A stretch of 64,000 nucleotides of DNA from Scleromatobacter humisilvae (lineage in GTDB: Bacteria; Pseudomonadota; Gammaproteobacteria; Burkholderiales; Burkholderiaceae_C), in the NCBI RefSeq assembly GCF_023231945.1, contig NZ_JAJLJH010000014.1, positions 62,001 to 126,000 on the forward strand, written 5' to 3'. Under the pieces are notes generated by a model, which saw only the letters and a list, made by a program, of their open reading frames with translations, made no database searches and was not told the origin of the DNA. Position 1 is the stretch's first letter. Every line of letters starts with the position of its first letter. Of this stretch, positions 46,644 through 56,433 are shown one piece after another. The position numbers and the translations under genes were made by a program.

Positions 46644-49514
46644 ATGCCGTACAGCGACGAAGCCGCCGAGGCCTACATGTTCGGCTCCTACCGCCTTGAC
46701 CCTGCCGCACGAAGGCTAGCTCGTGCCGGCGAGCCGGTCGAGATAGGGAGTCGCGCCCTGGACATCCTCATCGCCCTGGTGAGGCGTGCCGGCAGTGTCG
46801 TGTCGCAGCGCGAGTTGATGGCGATTGTCTGGCGCGAATTGGTCGTCGACGAATCGAATCTCCGCGTACACCTCATGCGTCTACGCAAGGTGATCGAGGA
46901 CGGTCAATCGGGTGCGCGCTATGTCATCAACGTGCCGGGCCAGGGCTATTCCTTTGTTGCACCGGTGCTGCGCTCGACAGGGTCGCCAACGTCCCCCGTC
47001 GGCGGCGAGCTGGCCGCCAATGCCGACCCGGCGCATGAGTTGCCGCCACGGCTCGCACGCATCGTGGGCCGGCGGGAAACCATCGAAACCCTGTCAAGAC
47101 TGGTCCATGAGCACCGCTTCGTCAGCATCGTCGGACCGGGCGGCATGGGCAAGACGACGGTCGCCGTCGCTGCCGCGCATGCGCTGCTCGACGACTTCCA
47201 CGGCGCGGTGTTCTTCGTCGACCTGGCGTCGTTGACTGATCCGGCGCTCGTTCCCGACGCGGTTGCAGCGACGTTGCGCTTTCGCAGCCCGGGGCGGGAT
47301 GCGCTGTCGGGACTACTCGCCTTCCTCGCCGCTCGTCGTTTGTTGCTCCTGCTCGACAACTGCGAACATGTCGTCGCTACCGTGGCGTCCCTCGCCGAAC
47401 AGGTCCATCGCGATGCGCCTCAGGTGCACATGCTCACCACCAGCCGGGAGTCGCTACGCGTCGAAGGCGAGCATGTCCATCTGTTGCGTCCCTTGGAGGT
47501 TCCGCCGGAAGGCCTGGAGCTCACCGCTGCAAGCGCCATGGCGTCACCGGCCGTCCAGTTGTTCGTCGAGCGCGCCGCGGCGAGCGGCCATGTCGAGGAA
47601 CTCGACGATGCCGATGCAGCCATCGTGGTGGACATCTGCCGCCGGATGGACGGCATTGCCCTGGCCATCGAACTTGCCGCCAGCCGGGTCGGCTCCTATG
47701 GCATTCGCGGAACGGCTGGTGTTCTCGAGTACCGATTCCGCCTGCTGTGGCAAGGACGGCGCAGCGCCTTGCCCCGCCACCAGACGCTGCAGGCCATGCT
47801 CGATTGGAGCTTCAATCTGCTGCCCGAGCGCGACCGCCGCGTGCTGCGCCGACTCTCGGTCTTCATGGGACCGTTCACTCACGAGGCGGCGCTGGCGGTC
47901 GCGCGAGACGAGACGTGCTCCGACCAGGATGTCGCTGACGCGATGGCAAGCCTGAGCGACCGCTCCCTGCTCTCGGCTTCGGTCGTGGAAGGTGCGGTGT
48001 GCCATCGGCTGCTCTATACGACGCGCGCCTACGCCCTTGCAAAGCTCACCGAGTCCGAGGACAACAAGGTCGTCGCGGACCGCCACGCACTCCATTGGCG
48101 CGACCATCTGAGGCGCCGTGAAATCCATGCGCCGATCGCCGACGCCCGTGCCCTGTCGCTCTCATTGGGGCATCTCGGCGACATTCGTGCGGCGCTCGCG
48201 TGGACGTTGGCGGACGCTGGCGATCCGGCGGTCGGCGTGGAGATTGCTGCACGCACCTCGGCGATCTTTCTCGGCGCGTCGCTCCTGCGGGAGTGTCATC
48301 GATGGTGCGAGCTCGCACTTGTCGCCATGCCGGAGAGCGCTCGCGGCACGAGGACGGAGCTTGCCCTGCAGAGCGCCTTGGCCATCTCCGCGATGTTCAC
48401 GCGCGGCAATGGCAGCGAGGTGCATACGGCGATCGAACGAGGCCTGCGCCTTGCGGAGACCTTGGGCGAGCGTCAGCACCGGTTGCATCTCCTGGCCGGA
48501 CTTCACATCTTCCTGACGCGGGTCGGCGACTTCAAGGCGGCCGTTCGCATCGCAGAAGAGGCCGCTGCCCTCACGAAGGACGCCAAGGACGCTGGCGTGG
48601 AGGCAATGACCGACTGGATGCTGGGTGTCGCCCATCACCTCGCCGGCGATCAGGAGGCTGCGCTCCACCATTGCGAGCGGGGCTTCAAGCGTGCGCAGGC
48701 CTCGGGCCCTGCACACATCGACTTCTTCGGCTACGACCATCGCGTGCGCGCGCTCGTCGCGCTGGCCCGGGCCTTGTGGATACGCGGCTTCCCCGATCGG
48801 GCCACGAGCCTGGCGTGCAAGGCGGTGGAAGAAGCGCAGGAGCGTGAGCACCCTGTCAACCTCTGCATCGCCATGGTCTACGCCATCACGATCCAGCTTT
48901 GGAACCGTGATATCCAGGAGGCCGCACTGGACATCGAGCACCTGCTCGCCCATGCCGACCGCCATTCGCTCGGGCCCTACCACGCAGTGGGCGTCGCACT
49001 GAAAGGCGAGCTATCCATCTTGCGCGGCGAGCATGCAAGCGGCGTCGCACTGCTGCGACGAGCGCTGGCGGCACTGAAGACCGAGCAGCATCATGTCCTC
49101 ACCACGTCGTTCTCCCGGGCGTTGGCCGAAGGCCTGCTCCTGTGCGGCGACATCGGCCTCGCGACCAGCACGATCGACGACGCCATCGCGCACGTGCGAC
49201 TGCGGGGAGAGACGCTGTACCTGTGTGATCTCTTGCGCGTGCGGGCCGACGCGCTGCTGGCGGCGTCACCGCCAGGTGCCGGGGCGGCAGAAGTGCTGCT
49301 CGAGTGCATCGCCGAGGCGCGTCGAAGCGGAGCACTCGGCTTCGAACTGCGTGCGATGCTGTCGCTCGTGCCGGTGTGGCAACGCAGCGGACGAGGCGAC
49401 GAAGCCATCGAGATGCTCGCTGCCCTCGTCGAGCGCTTCTCTGAGGGATACGCAACCGGAGACTTGAGGGCCGCCCGCGCCCTGCTGGATCAGCATGCGG
49501 GATCGCTTGCCTGA
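46644..49514 (+). CDS. STAND-type regulator: winged HTH - NTPase - TPR
   Basis: 956 residues. N-terminal trans_reg_C winged helix (about 10-110, ending INVPGQGYSFVAPV), NB-ARC-like ATPase with Walker A GPGGMGKTT (164-172) and Walker B RLLLLLDNCEHV (about 231-242) plus TTSRESLRVEGEH sensor, and a long helical TPR-like C-terminal half (about 480-950). Such proteins switch on ATP binding and effector sensing to activate transcription. GGAG lies before the ATG. Target unknown; divergent exported hydrolase and the downstream SnoaL gene are candidates. Confidence 0.9.
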   Translation: MPYSDEAAEAYMFGSYRLDPAARRLARAGEPVEIGSRALDILIALVRRAGSVVSQRELMAIVWRELVVDESNLRVHLMRLRKVIEDGQSGARYVINVPGQGYSFVAPVLRSTGSPTSPVGGELAANADPAHELPPRLARIVGRRETIETLSRLVHEHRFVSIVGPGGMGKTTVAVAAAHALLDDFHGAVFFVDLASLTDPALVPDAVAATLRFRSPGRDALSGLLAFLAARRLLLLLDNCEHVVATVASLAEQVHRDAPQVHMLTTSRESLRVEGEHVHLLRPLEVPPEGLELTAASAMASPAVQLFVERAAASGHVEELDDADAAIVVDICRRMDGIALAIELAASRVGSYGIRGTAGVLEYRFRLLWQGRRSALPRHQTLQAMLDWSFNLLPERDRRVLRRLSVFMGPFTHEAALAVARDETCSDQDVADAMASLSDRSLLSASVVEGAVCHRLLYTTRAYALAKLTESEDNKVVADRHALHWRDHLRRREIHAPIADARALSLSLGHLGDIRAALAWTLADAGDPAVGVEIAARTSAIFLGASLLRECHRWCELALVAMPESARGTRTELALQSALAISAMFTRGNGSEVHTAIERGLRLAETLGERQHRLHLLAGLHIFLTRVGDFKAAVRIAEEAAALTKDAKDAGVEAMTDWMLGVAHHLAGDQEAALHHCERGFKRAQASGPAHIDFFGYDHRVRALVALARALWIRGFPDRATSLACKAVEEAQEREHPVNLCIAMVYAITIQLWNRDIQEAALDIEHLLAHADRHSLGPYHAVGVALKGELSILRGEHASGVALLRRALAALKTEQHHVLTTSFSRALAEGLLLCGDIGLATSTIDDAIAHVRLRGETLYLCDLLRVRADALLAASPPGAGAAEVLLECIAEARRSGALGFELRAMLSLVPVWQRSGRGDEAIEMLAALVERFSEGYATGDLRAARALLDQHAGSLA

Positions 49515-49641
49515 CGCGGGTCACCGCGCTCTCCGGCGATGCCGATTCGCGGCGATTCACAACAATCTACACGACATCGACGGCGGTCGCGGCCACGATG
49601 GCGGGGCAGCGATTGGCTGCCCCTTGTCGCCGGGAGCCCCG

Positions 49642-50331
49642 ATGTTCCTCTCCGATCTTCCGTCACCGATCGCGGCCTTCGTAAGTGCTGCACGCGCCGG
49701 GGAGGGCGGATCGCTTCTCTCCGCGCTGCACGCTGTCGACGTCGTCACCGAAGGCCAGTGCGAGCATCGCGGAGCGGACATCCATGCATGGGGTGAAAGG
49801 CTCGGCAGCGGATCAATCGCGCTACGCCCGATCGGGGCGCGGCAGCAACACGGAGACATCGTGGTCACGCTGTGGCTCGAGCTCGAGGAGGAGCGCCGGC
49901 AAGCCGATACCCTGCTGGACTTCCATTTCAGGATGGATTCCGGCAGGCTCGCGCAGATCAGCGTCGGCCCCACACCTCGCCCTCGAATGCCGCCGCCCGT
50001 CGATGACTACATCCGGGCGACAAACCGTGGAGACCTGGTGTCCCTGGTCTCCGCGTTCGCCAACGACGCGTTGGTCAACGATCAGTTGCGGGACTACTGG
50101 GGCAGGCGCGAGATCGAGTCCTGGGCGGCACGCGACATCATCGGCGAGCAACTGACGATGCATGTCGTCGACTGCGTGTATCACTACGATCACGTGATAG
50201 TCACGGCGCACATCGATGGAACGTTCGACAAGCGAGGCCTTCCCGATCCTCTAGCGATGGCGTTCTATTTCGCGGCCCGTGGCGACAAGATCGTTCAGCT
50301 GATCATCCTGCGAAACCAATCCGGGACGTAA
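49642..50331 (+). CDS. SnoaL/NTF2-like protein, two domains
   Basis: 229 residues with two NTF2-like halves, the second clearest: DDYIRATNRGDLVSLVSAFANDALVNDQLRDYWGRREIESW, typical of SnoaL-like polyketide-cyclase/ketosteroid-isomerase folds, often ligand-binding or isomerases. GGGAG is 6 nt before the ATG at 49642. It follows the STAND regulator by 127 bp on the same strand. No catalytic assignment possible. Confidence 0.8.
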   Translation: MFLSDLPSPIAAFVSAARAGEGGSLLSALHAVDVVTEGQCEHRGADIHAWGERLGSGSIALRPIGARQQHGDIVVTLWLELEEERRQADTLLDFHFRMDSGRLAQISVGPTPRPRMPPPVDDYIRATNRGDLVSLVSAFANDALVNDQLRDYWGRREIESWAARDIIGEQLTMHVVDCVYHYDHVIVTAHIDGTFDKRGLPDPLAMAFYFAARGDKIVQLIILRNQSGT

Positions 50332-50516
50332 ACACGAGCGATAGCGAGAACTTGTGTCGCCGCCTGGTCCGCAACAACCGGCTGAAGCCGGGTTGCGGAG
50401 CATCGGCGCACCGAACAACGTTTCACGACTGTTCACTGGCTCGATGACGAGGTGTCGTCGCATATTTGATGGACACCCGCCCGGACCTCGAGGCGCACTT
50501 CTCACAGGAGACAACC

Positions 50517-51203
50517 ATGGATCAGGTACCTTTGCGCGGCTCCAACGTGCTCGTCAAGCATGGCGAGCCTCTGCTTGCTCTCGGCATGGCAGCTGCGTTG
50601 CGCCAACAACCCGATCTGGATGTGCGGATGGACCGCGTCGAGGCCTCGGACTCGCCGCATGATTACGCGGATGTCATCCTGACCGACTATCTCGACGGCC
50701 TGAATCTGGCCGCCGGACAGCGATGTCCAAAAGCCGTGGCGCTCCGCCACCCGAAGATTCTCGTCGTCACGTCCAACGAGCGGGAGCAAGAGGTCCGCAT
50801 GGCGATGGAACACGGCGTGCACGGCTATCTCCTCCTCAGCAGCCCTGTCGATGAACTCGTGGCCGGGGTTCGCACGCTGCTCGCGGGATCGCGGTACATC
50901 TGCATTCCCGTCGCGCGTCGAATGGCAGACAGCCTCGTGCGAGAGCGCCTGACCGCGCGCGAAAGCGAGGTCTTGGAACTCCTGGTCGACGGGCGATGCA
51001 ACAAGTCGATCGCGAACCAGCTCGGGATCGCGATCGGAACGGTAAAACATCATGTCAAGGCGGTCATGGGCAAGCTGGAGGCGTCGTCCCGCACGCACGC
51101 AGTCAGCATCGCCTCCGAGCGCGGCCTCGTCGGCGCCGCCGAGACCAGGCGCTTTCGGACCTCCGCACGATCACCCCGCGACGCGCAGGCGCTTCCAACG
51201 TGA
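50517..51203 (+). CDS. NarL/LuxR-type regulator with degenerate receiver (copy 2)
   Basis: 228 residues: receiver-like domain (1-120) and LuxR HTH (LTARESEVLELLVDGRCNKSIANQL). The acidic pair reads KH in NVLVKHGEPLL, the Asp of VILTDYLD remains, and the Lys position is Leu (YLLLSSP). CAGGAGACAACC gives a strong ribosome-binding site. Lies 218 bp upstream of a PAS histidine kinase gene on the same strand, but its receiver should not accept phosphate normally. Related to copies at 43231 and 57841. Confidence 0.88.
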   Translation: MDQVPLRGSNVLVKHGEPLLALGMAAALRQQPDLDVRMDRVEASDSPHDYADVILTDYLDGLNLAAGQRCPKAVALRHPKILVVTSNEREQEVRMAMEHGVHGYLLLSSPVDELVAGVRTLLAGSRYICIPVARRMADSLVRERLTARESEVLELLVDGRCNKSIANQLGIAIGTVKHHVKAVMGKLEASSRTHAVSIASERGLVGAAETRRFRTSARSPRDAQALPT

Positions 51204-51421
51204 CGCGTGGGTTGCGACAAAGAACGACGCGGATCGGTGACAGCGCTCGAAAGCATCGATACCAAGGAGTGATCGACCAGTGCCTTGTACATCGCGCATG
51301 CTGCCAAACTGACTACAGGACGATCGCCGGCCCGAGCGTTGGCGCGTCGTGCAGTTCCTGCCAATGCAGTCTCGCCGACAATGCTGCGTCTGCTCCTGAT
51401 CGCAGCGAGGGAGGACTCGAG

Positions 51422-53560
51422 ATGAATGCACCACTGGAAACTGCCATCGAGGAGGCTGCGCGGCTGCGCGGCTGCCTGAACGACCTGGTCGTCGTCATGG
51501 CGATTCCGGAGCTGTGGATGGGGAGCGAGCCACCGCAGATCATCAGCACCTCCCTGCACGTGCTCGTCGGAATGCTCCACCTCGACTTCGCGTACGTGCG
51601 AATGATCGACAGGGACGGTAGATCGCCACGCGAATTCGTTCAGGTTCCCGGACAACCGGAACTCACGAGCCAGGCGAGCGAGATCACCGAAGCCCTGAAC
51701 CGATCACAGGGAGACGACTACCTGAAGTGGCCGCCCAATGCGCGGCTGACCCTTGGAGGCGCGGAGTTCTCCACCGCACAGATTCGCCTCGGACTGCTGG
51801 GCGAAATCGGGGTCGTCGTAGTTGGATCGCAGAGGTTCGATTTCCCGAGTCGGAGCGAGCGACTTGTTCTCGACGTCGCGGCGAACCAGGTGGCGATCGG
51901 ACTGCAGCAGGCGTATCTCCTGCACGAGCAGAAGCGAATTGCCGGAGAGCTCGATAAACGGGTCGCGCAACGAACAAGCGAACTCGCCTCCGCCAATGAG
52001 GAGTTGGCGAGAGAGGTTGTCGAGCGCCGGTGGGCGGAGGATGCCCTCCGCGAAAGCGAGCGTGCTTCGCGGCTGATCGTGAACACGATTCCGGGTCTCG
52101 TGGCGATTCTCTCGCCGGCGGGCGAAGTCGAGGTGGTCAATCCGCAGATCGTCGAATACTGCGGCAGATCGCTGGAGGAACTCAAGCAGTGGGGCACGAG
52201 CGACACGGTCCACCGTGAGGACCTGCCTCGCGCGATGCTGGCGCTCATGCAATCGATGGCATCCGGCGAACCGTATGAATTTGAAGTCCGTCTGCGGCGC
52301 TTCGACGGCGTCTATCGATGGTTTCAAGTGCGCGGGCGCCCTCTTCGCGACACGGACGGCCGCATCCTGCATTGGTATGCGCTCCATACCGATATCGATG
52401 ACTTGAAGCGTGCCGAGGAACAGTTGGGGCTCAACGAGGCATTTCTTGCAGAAGGCCAGCGCCTGAGCCATACCGGCAGCTTCTCCTGGTTTGTCGATAC
52501 GAACGACGTCAGCTTCTCGGAGGAGCTCTATCGGATCTTCGAGTTCGAGCGAGATCTTCCGGTGTCACTGGGGCTGATCGCAACCCGGATCCACCCGGAT
52601 GATCTTCCACTGCTCGCCGAAAAGATCGAACGGGCGAAAGTCGCCGGGGGCGAGCTCCAATACGAAATCCGGTTGCGCATGGCAGATGGCTCCGTCAAGT
52701 ACGTGCATACGCTCGGTCGAGATGCCAATCATCCGGATGGCCGACGGGAATACCTGGGTGCCATCCAGGACATCACGGCACGGCGACTCTCGGACGAAGC
52801 GTTGACCAAGGCGGGTTCGGAACTTGCTCAAATGGCCAAGGTGATGAGCCTGGGGGTGCTGACGGCATCGATCGCGCACGAGGTCAATCAGCCGCTGTCG
52901 GGCATCATCACGAACGCCAGCACTTGTCTGCGCATGCTCGGCGCGGAACCACCGAACCTCGACGGCGCACGCGAGACCGCCCGGAGAACCATCCGCGACG
53001 GGAACCGTGCATCCGACATGATTTCGCGCCTGCGCGCTCTCTTCAGCAAGAAGGGCGTCGTTGCGGAATTGCTGGACCTGAACGAGGCGACGCGAGAGGT
53101 GCTCGCGTTGTCATCGAGCCAACTGCAGAGAAACCGCGTGATGCTCCGCCTGGAACTGGCCAACGACCTCCCGCCAATCACGGGCGATCGGATCCAACTG
53201 CAGCAAGTCGTACTAAACCTGGTCTGCAATGCCTCGGACGCGATGGCTGACGTGGAAGACCGGCAGCGGCTTCTCATCGTCAGAACCGAGCGCGACGAGC
53301 GCGACCATGTGCGCCTGACGGTGCTGGACGTCGGCATCGGGCTGCAGCCGCACGTCGCCGAGAAGCTGTTCCAGGCGTTCTTCACGACGAAGAGCACTGG
53401 CATGGGTATCGGGCTGTCGCTCAGTCGTTCGATCATCGAGAGTCATCACGGTCGTCTATGGGCCGGATCGAACGACGGGCCCGGCGCCACCTTTGCGTTT
53501 TCCATTCCTCGCGATCAGGAGCACGCAGCGGACACCACATCCATCGAGGGAGATTCGTGA
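51422..53560 (+). CDS. PAS-domain sensor histidine kinase (FixL-like)
   Basis: 712 residues without membrane helices: GAF-like N-terminus (about 20-170), coiled coil (about 175-225), two PAS domains with PAC segments (about 220-325 and 345-455), HisKA with H486 (ASIAHEVNQPLSG), and HATPase_c with N, G1 and G2 boxes (VVLNLVCNASDA, LDVGIGLQP, TGMGIGLSLS). Cytoplasmic sensor of a soluble or redox cue. GGGAGGAC precedes the ATG at 51422. Its stop overlaps the start of the receiver gene (TGATG). Confidence 0.93.
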   Translation: MNAPLETAIEEAARLRGCLNDLVVVMAIPELWMGSEPPQIISTSLHVLVGMLHLDFAYVRMIDRDGRSPREFVQVPGQPELTSQASEITEALNRSQGDDYLKWPPNARLTLGGAEFSTAQIRLGLLGEIGVVVVGSQRFDFPSRSERLVLDVAANQVAIGLQQAYLLHEQKRIAGELDKRVAQRTSELASANEELAREVVERRWAEDALRESERASRLIVNTIPGLVAILSPAGEVEVVNPQIVEYCGRSLEELKQWGTSDTVHREDLPRAMLALMQSMASGEPYEFEVRLRRFDGVYRWFQVRGRPLRDTDGRILHWYALHTDIDDLKRAEEQLGLNEAFLAEGQRLSHTGSFSWFVDTNDVSFSEELYRIFEFERDLPVSLGLIATRIHPDDLPLLAEKIERAKVAGGELQYEIRLRMADGSVKYVHTLGRDANHPDGRREYLGAIQDITARRLSDEALTKAGSELAQMAKVMSLGVLTASIAHEVNQPLSGIITNASTCLRMLGAEPPNLDGARETARRTIRDGNRASDMISRLRALFSKKGVVAELLDLNEATREVLALSSSQLQRNRVMLRLELANDLPPITGDRIQLQQVVLNLVCNASDAMADVEDRQRLLIVRTERDERDHVRLTVLDVGIGLQPHVAEKLFQAFFTTKSTGMGIGLSLSRSIIESHHGRLWAGSNDGPGATFAFSIPRDQEHAADTTSIEGDS

Positions 53561-53931
53561 TGACCGGACGTTTGCTCGTGTCGGTCGTCGATGACGACGA
53601 GTCGGTGCGCGATTCCCTGCCGGACCTCTTGCGTCAGTTTGGGTTCGCCGCCCAGGGGTTCTCGTCGGCCGAAGCCTTCCTCGCCTCCGATGTCGTCGAT
53701 GAGACGAGCTGCCTGCTTCTTGATATCGCAATGGCCGGGATGTCGGGGCTCGATCTTCAACAGGAATTGATCCGTCGACGCCTGCGGATTCCGATCGTCT
53801 TCATCACCGCTCACGACGACGAAGCGCTTCGTCCTCGGCTGCTTGCACGGGGGGCTGCGGAATGCTTGTTCAAGCCTTTCAGCGAGCGTGCCCTGCTCGA
53901 TGCGCTCGATGCCGCACTTCGGATAGGGTAG
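53560..53931 (+). CDS. single-domain response regulator (FixJ receiver-like)
   Basis: 123 residues: receiver only, with VDDDES, LLLDIAMAGMSG and LFKPF all intact, but no output domain. Coupled by a TGATG overlap to the kinase, so it is its partner. It may act as phosphate sink or pass phosphate on; the FixJ regulator at 26855 or others could be the final output. Confidence 0.92.
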   Translation: MTGRLLVSVVDDDESVRDSLPDLLRQFGFAAQGFSSAEAFLASDVVDETSCLLLDIAMAGMSGLDLQQELIRRRLRIPIVFITAHDDEALRPRLLARGAAECLFKPFSERALLDALDAALRIG

Positions 53932-54220
53932 GCCGCCGACGCGGCGCCTGGCATGCTCCGCTTGCGGATCGCAGGCCGTAGGGAGCGCCGCGCACGCGGC
54001 CTCTTTGGTCGACTGGGGCAAGTGAGTGCGGACGCCGCCATGGCTCTGGACCGTCCTGCCATCGAACAGCGGAGGCAGTAGGCTCGGATATACCTCTGAA
54101 TGGATAGTCTCGCATCAGACGACGGATGCACCTCTCACGGCATCCCCAGCCCGATGACGCATGAGGCATGAACCCGGACAGTAGCGGCATCGATTGGCCC
54201 CATGCCGCCCGGGAGACTAC

Positions 54221-54727
54221 ATGCCACAGACCGCCATCCTTCTTGCCGCCGGCTCGAGGATCTCCCCGGCGAAAAAGACCTCGCCCACCGCACGCATCGC
54301 TCCCGCTTTCGCCGAAGCCACTCGCGGTTCGTGGGGCCAGCCTTTCGGCGAGATCGAGGTCGCGTATCGGCGATCCGGTGGCCTCGCGAGCGATGCTGAC
54401 GTCGTCAGCATGCTGCGCCAAGCCTCCGATCAACCAATGTCACGGCTCGCGCGATGGATCGTCGCCCGCGACGTCGTGAGCTTTGAATACCGCGGAACGA
54501 TCTGGCTGCCGCTGTTTCAATTCGAGCCAGGGGCACCCTCGTTGCTGCCGGCCGTGACCGCCGTGATCCGGGAACTGGTGGACGTCTTCGACGACTGGGA
54601 ACTGGCCACCTGGTTCGCGCTTCCGAACACCTGGCTGCAGGGAAGAACGCCGGTCGATGCTATTGCGGCCCATTCGTCTGCCGCGCTCGAGGCGGCACGA
54701 GCCGATCGCTTCATTGCGCGGGGATAG
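54221..54727 (+). CDS. DUF2384-like (MbcA/ParS/Xre toxin-binding-type) protein, copy 1
   Basis: 168 residues. The C-terminal 60 residues (DDWELATWFALPNTWLQG, then RTPVDAI and ADRFIARG) match the DUF2384 toxin-binding domain of Xre/MbcA/ParS antitoxins: a W..PN..L.G..P signature and a terminal I..G. The middle (RLARWIVARDVVSFEYRG, IWLPLFQFEPG) is shared with copy 2 at 62419. No RES-type toxin is adjacent; instead a 53-residue basic protein follows 47 bp downstream. GGGAGA precedes ATG 54221. The toxin-antitoxin role is inference from the domain only. Confidence 0.82.
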   Translation: MPQTAILLAAGSRISPAKKTSPTARIAPAFAEATRGSWGQPFGEIEVAYRRSGGLASDADVVSMLRQASDQPMSRLARWIVARDVVSFEYRGTIWLPLFQFEPGAPSLLPAVTAVIRELVDVFDDWELATWFALPNTWLQGRTPVDAIAAHSSAALEAARADRFIARG

Positions 54728-54774
54728 CGCGATCTGACGTCGCCGGCAACCGCAATCCATATCAAGGAGATCAC

Positions 54775-54936
54775 ATGAAACGACATCGCACGCCCCTCGT
54801 CGGCCCAAAATCACGGGCCTTCAAAGTGCCACGCCGGGCCCTGCAGCTGCCATCGACATACTCCAGGTTGTCGATCCTGAGGACGCATCGAAGCCCGCTC
54901 CAGAAGCTTGCATGGATCTTCGGTTTCCGGCTCTGA
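54775..54936 (+). CDS. small basic protein of DUF2384 cassette, copy 1
   Basis: 53 residues, MKRHRTPLVGPKSRAFKVP at the start, rich in Arg, Lys and Pro, with AAGGAG six bases before ATG. It shares with the 61-residue protein at 62949 the order MK, His, Pro, then A-[FL]-[KR]-[VI]-P about 13-19 residues in. Both follow a DUF2384-like gene. It ends 7 bp before the OprB start. No known family recognised; could be a nucleic-acid-binding or toxin-like peptide (speculation). Confidence 0.6.
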   Translation: MKRHRTPLVGPKSRAFKVPRRALQLPSTYSRLSILRTHRSPLQKLAWIFGFRL

Positions 54937-54943
54937 TCCCCAG

Positions 54944-56281
54944 ATGCCAAAGTCCACGTGCAGTTCGTTGCTTCGTTCGCGGCTTGCGCACTTGAATCGT
55001 GCCGGGCTCGTCGCGAGCGCTCTGATGCTACGCGTCGTCAGCGCTCACGCATATGACATCGCTGCCGACAAGTACTTTCTGGGCGATTGGGGTGACATTC
55101 GAAGCCGTCTTGCGGACGAAGGCGTCAACTTCGATTTCGACTATGTCGGCGAACTGGCACACAACGCCAGTGGTGGGACGGAGCAGCTGACGCGCTATTC
55201 CGACCAATGGATGTTTGGCAATACGCTCGACCTGAGCAAACTCATGGGTTGGAAAGGCGGCACGCTCCAGACCACGATCACCGATCGAAATGGCCGCAAC
55301 CTGGGCGCGGATGCCAACATCGGCAACAACATGCTCCTCCAGGAGGTCTACGGGCGCAGCCAGACCTGGCACCTGACGCAGTTCTGGCTGAACCAGACGC
55401 TGGCGGACGGCAGCCTGCAGATCAAGGCTGGCCGCATGACGATGGGAGAGGACTTCGCAAACTTCTCGTGCGACTTTCAGAACTTGACGTTTTGCGGCTC
55501 GCAGCCGGGCAACATCGTCAGTGGATATTGGGTCAACTGGCCGACCAGCCAGTGGGCGACGCGCCTCAAGTACCAGACCTCGCAGCAGAGCTACATCCAG
55601 ATCGGTGCATACCAGGTCAACCCACGTTACCTGGACGACGCCTACACGCGTCACCACGGCTTGTCGCTGGATAACCCGAGCGGCACGACGGGTACGATGA
55701 TTCCGCTGGAGGCGGCCTGGCTGCCGACGCTCGACGGACGCCCGGGCTCGTACAAGGTGGGGATCTGGTACAACACGTCGGACGGAAATGACCTGTACGA
55801 CGACGTCAATCGGAATCCACGCGGCGTGACGGGCATGGATCCGCTCAGGCGAGATGGACAATTCGGCGCCTACGTGAACTTCCAGCAGCAGATGAGCGGT
55901 GCGCCTGGCGAGCGTGGCGCGACGACCTTCTTGAACATCTCACAGGCGGACCGCAATACGGCGCGGGTCGACGGACAGATCTCGATGGGCGCGCAGTACC
56001 TGGGCCCGTTTGATCGCTCTCGCGACGCGATCGGTGCTGCCATCGGTGCTACGCACAACAATGCTCGCTATGCGAGCTTCGTACGCCAGAACAACCTGCG
56101 AACCGGGCAGCGCGTCGTTGCGGGAAGTGGCTACGAATACGTCACCGAGATGTACTACAGCTGGTCACCGGCACCGTCGATCTACTTGCGTCCCAATCTG
56201 CAGTACATCCTGCATCCTGGGGGCAGCGACCAGAACAAGAATGCGTTCGTGATCGGATTGAAATCCGGCCTGACGTTCTGA
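54944..56281 (+). CDS. carbohydrate-selective porin, OprB family
   Basis: 445 residues. A signal peptide (about 1-35, ending VVSAHA) precedes a beta-barrel with the OprB start (LGDWGDIRSRLADEGVNFDFDYVGELAHN) and C-terminal Phe (KSGLTF), the outer-membrane assembly signal. It admits sugars or polyols through the outer membrane. ATG 54944 is chosen over an upstream TTG. A stable hairpin follows at 56314-56342. Confidence 0.92.
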   Translation: MPKSTCSSLLRSRLAHLNRAGLVASALMLRVVSAHAYDIAADKYFLGDWGDIRSRLADEGVNFDFDYVGELAHNASGGTEQLTRYSDQWMFGNTLDLSKLMGWKGGTLQTTITDRNGRNLGADANIGNNMLLQEVYGRSQTWHLTQFWLNQTLADGSLQIKAGRMTMGEDFANFSCDFQNLTFCGSQPGNIVSGYWVNWPTSQWATRLKYQTSQQSYIQIGAYQVNPRYLDDAYTRHHGLSLDNPSGTTGTMIPLEAAWLPTLDGRPGSYKVGIWYNTSDGNDLYDDVNRNPRGVTGMDPLRRDGQFGAYVNFQQQMSGAPGERGATTFLNISQADRNTARVDGQISMGAQYLGPFDRSRDAIGAAIGATHNNARYASFVRQNNLRTGQRVVAGSGYEYVTEMYYSWSPAPSIYLRPNLQYILHPGGSDQNKNAFVIGLKSGLTF

Positions 56282-56313
56282 ACGTCTTGCTGCCAGGAGT
56301 GCCCGTGGCCGAC

Positions 56314-56342
56314 GACGAAGCCCGCGCATGGCGGGCCTCGTC
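56314..56342 (+). terminator. terminator hairpin after OprB
   Basis: 12-bp stem with one mismatch, GACGAAGCCCGC / GCGGGCCTCGTC, loop GCATG, 32 nt beyond the porin stop. No T-run, but the stem is the most stable seen in the window. Confidence 0.55.
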
Positions 56343-56433
56343 CGGTGAAGTTCTTCCGCTGCAAGACCGGCAAGCGACGCTGCCTGTGCCGCCGAGCGCA
56401 TCGGCGACCTCGGCGGCATTCGGCGCGCGGTCT

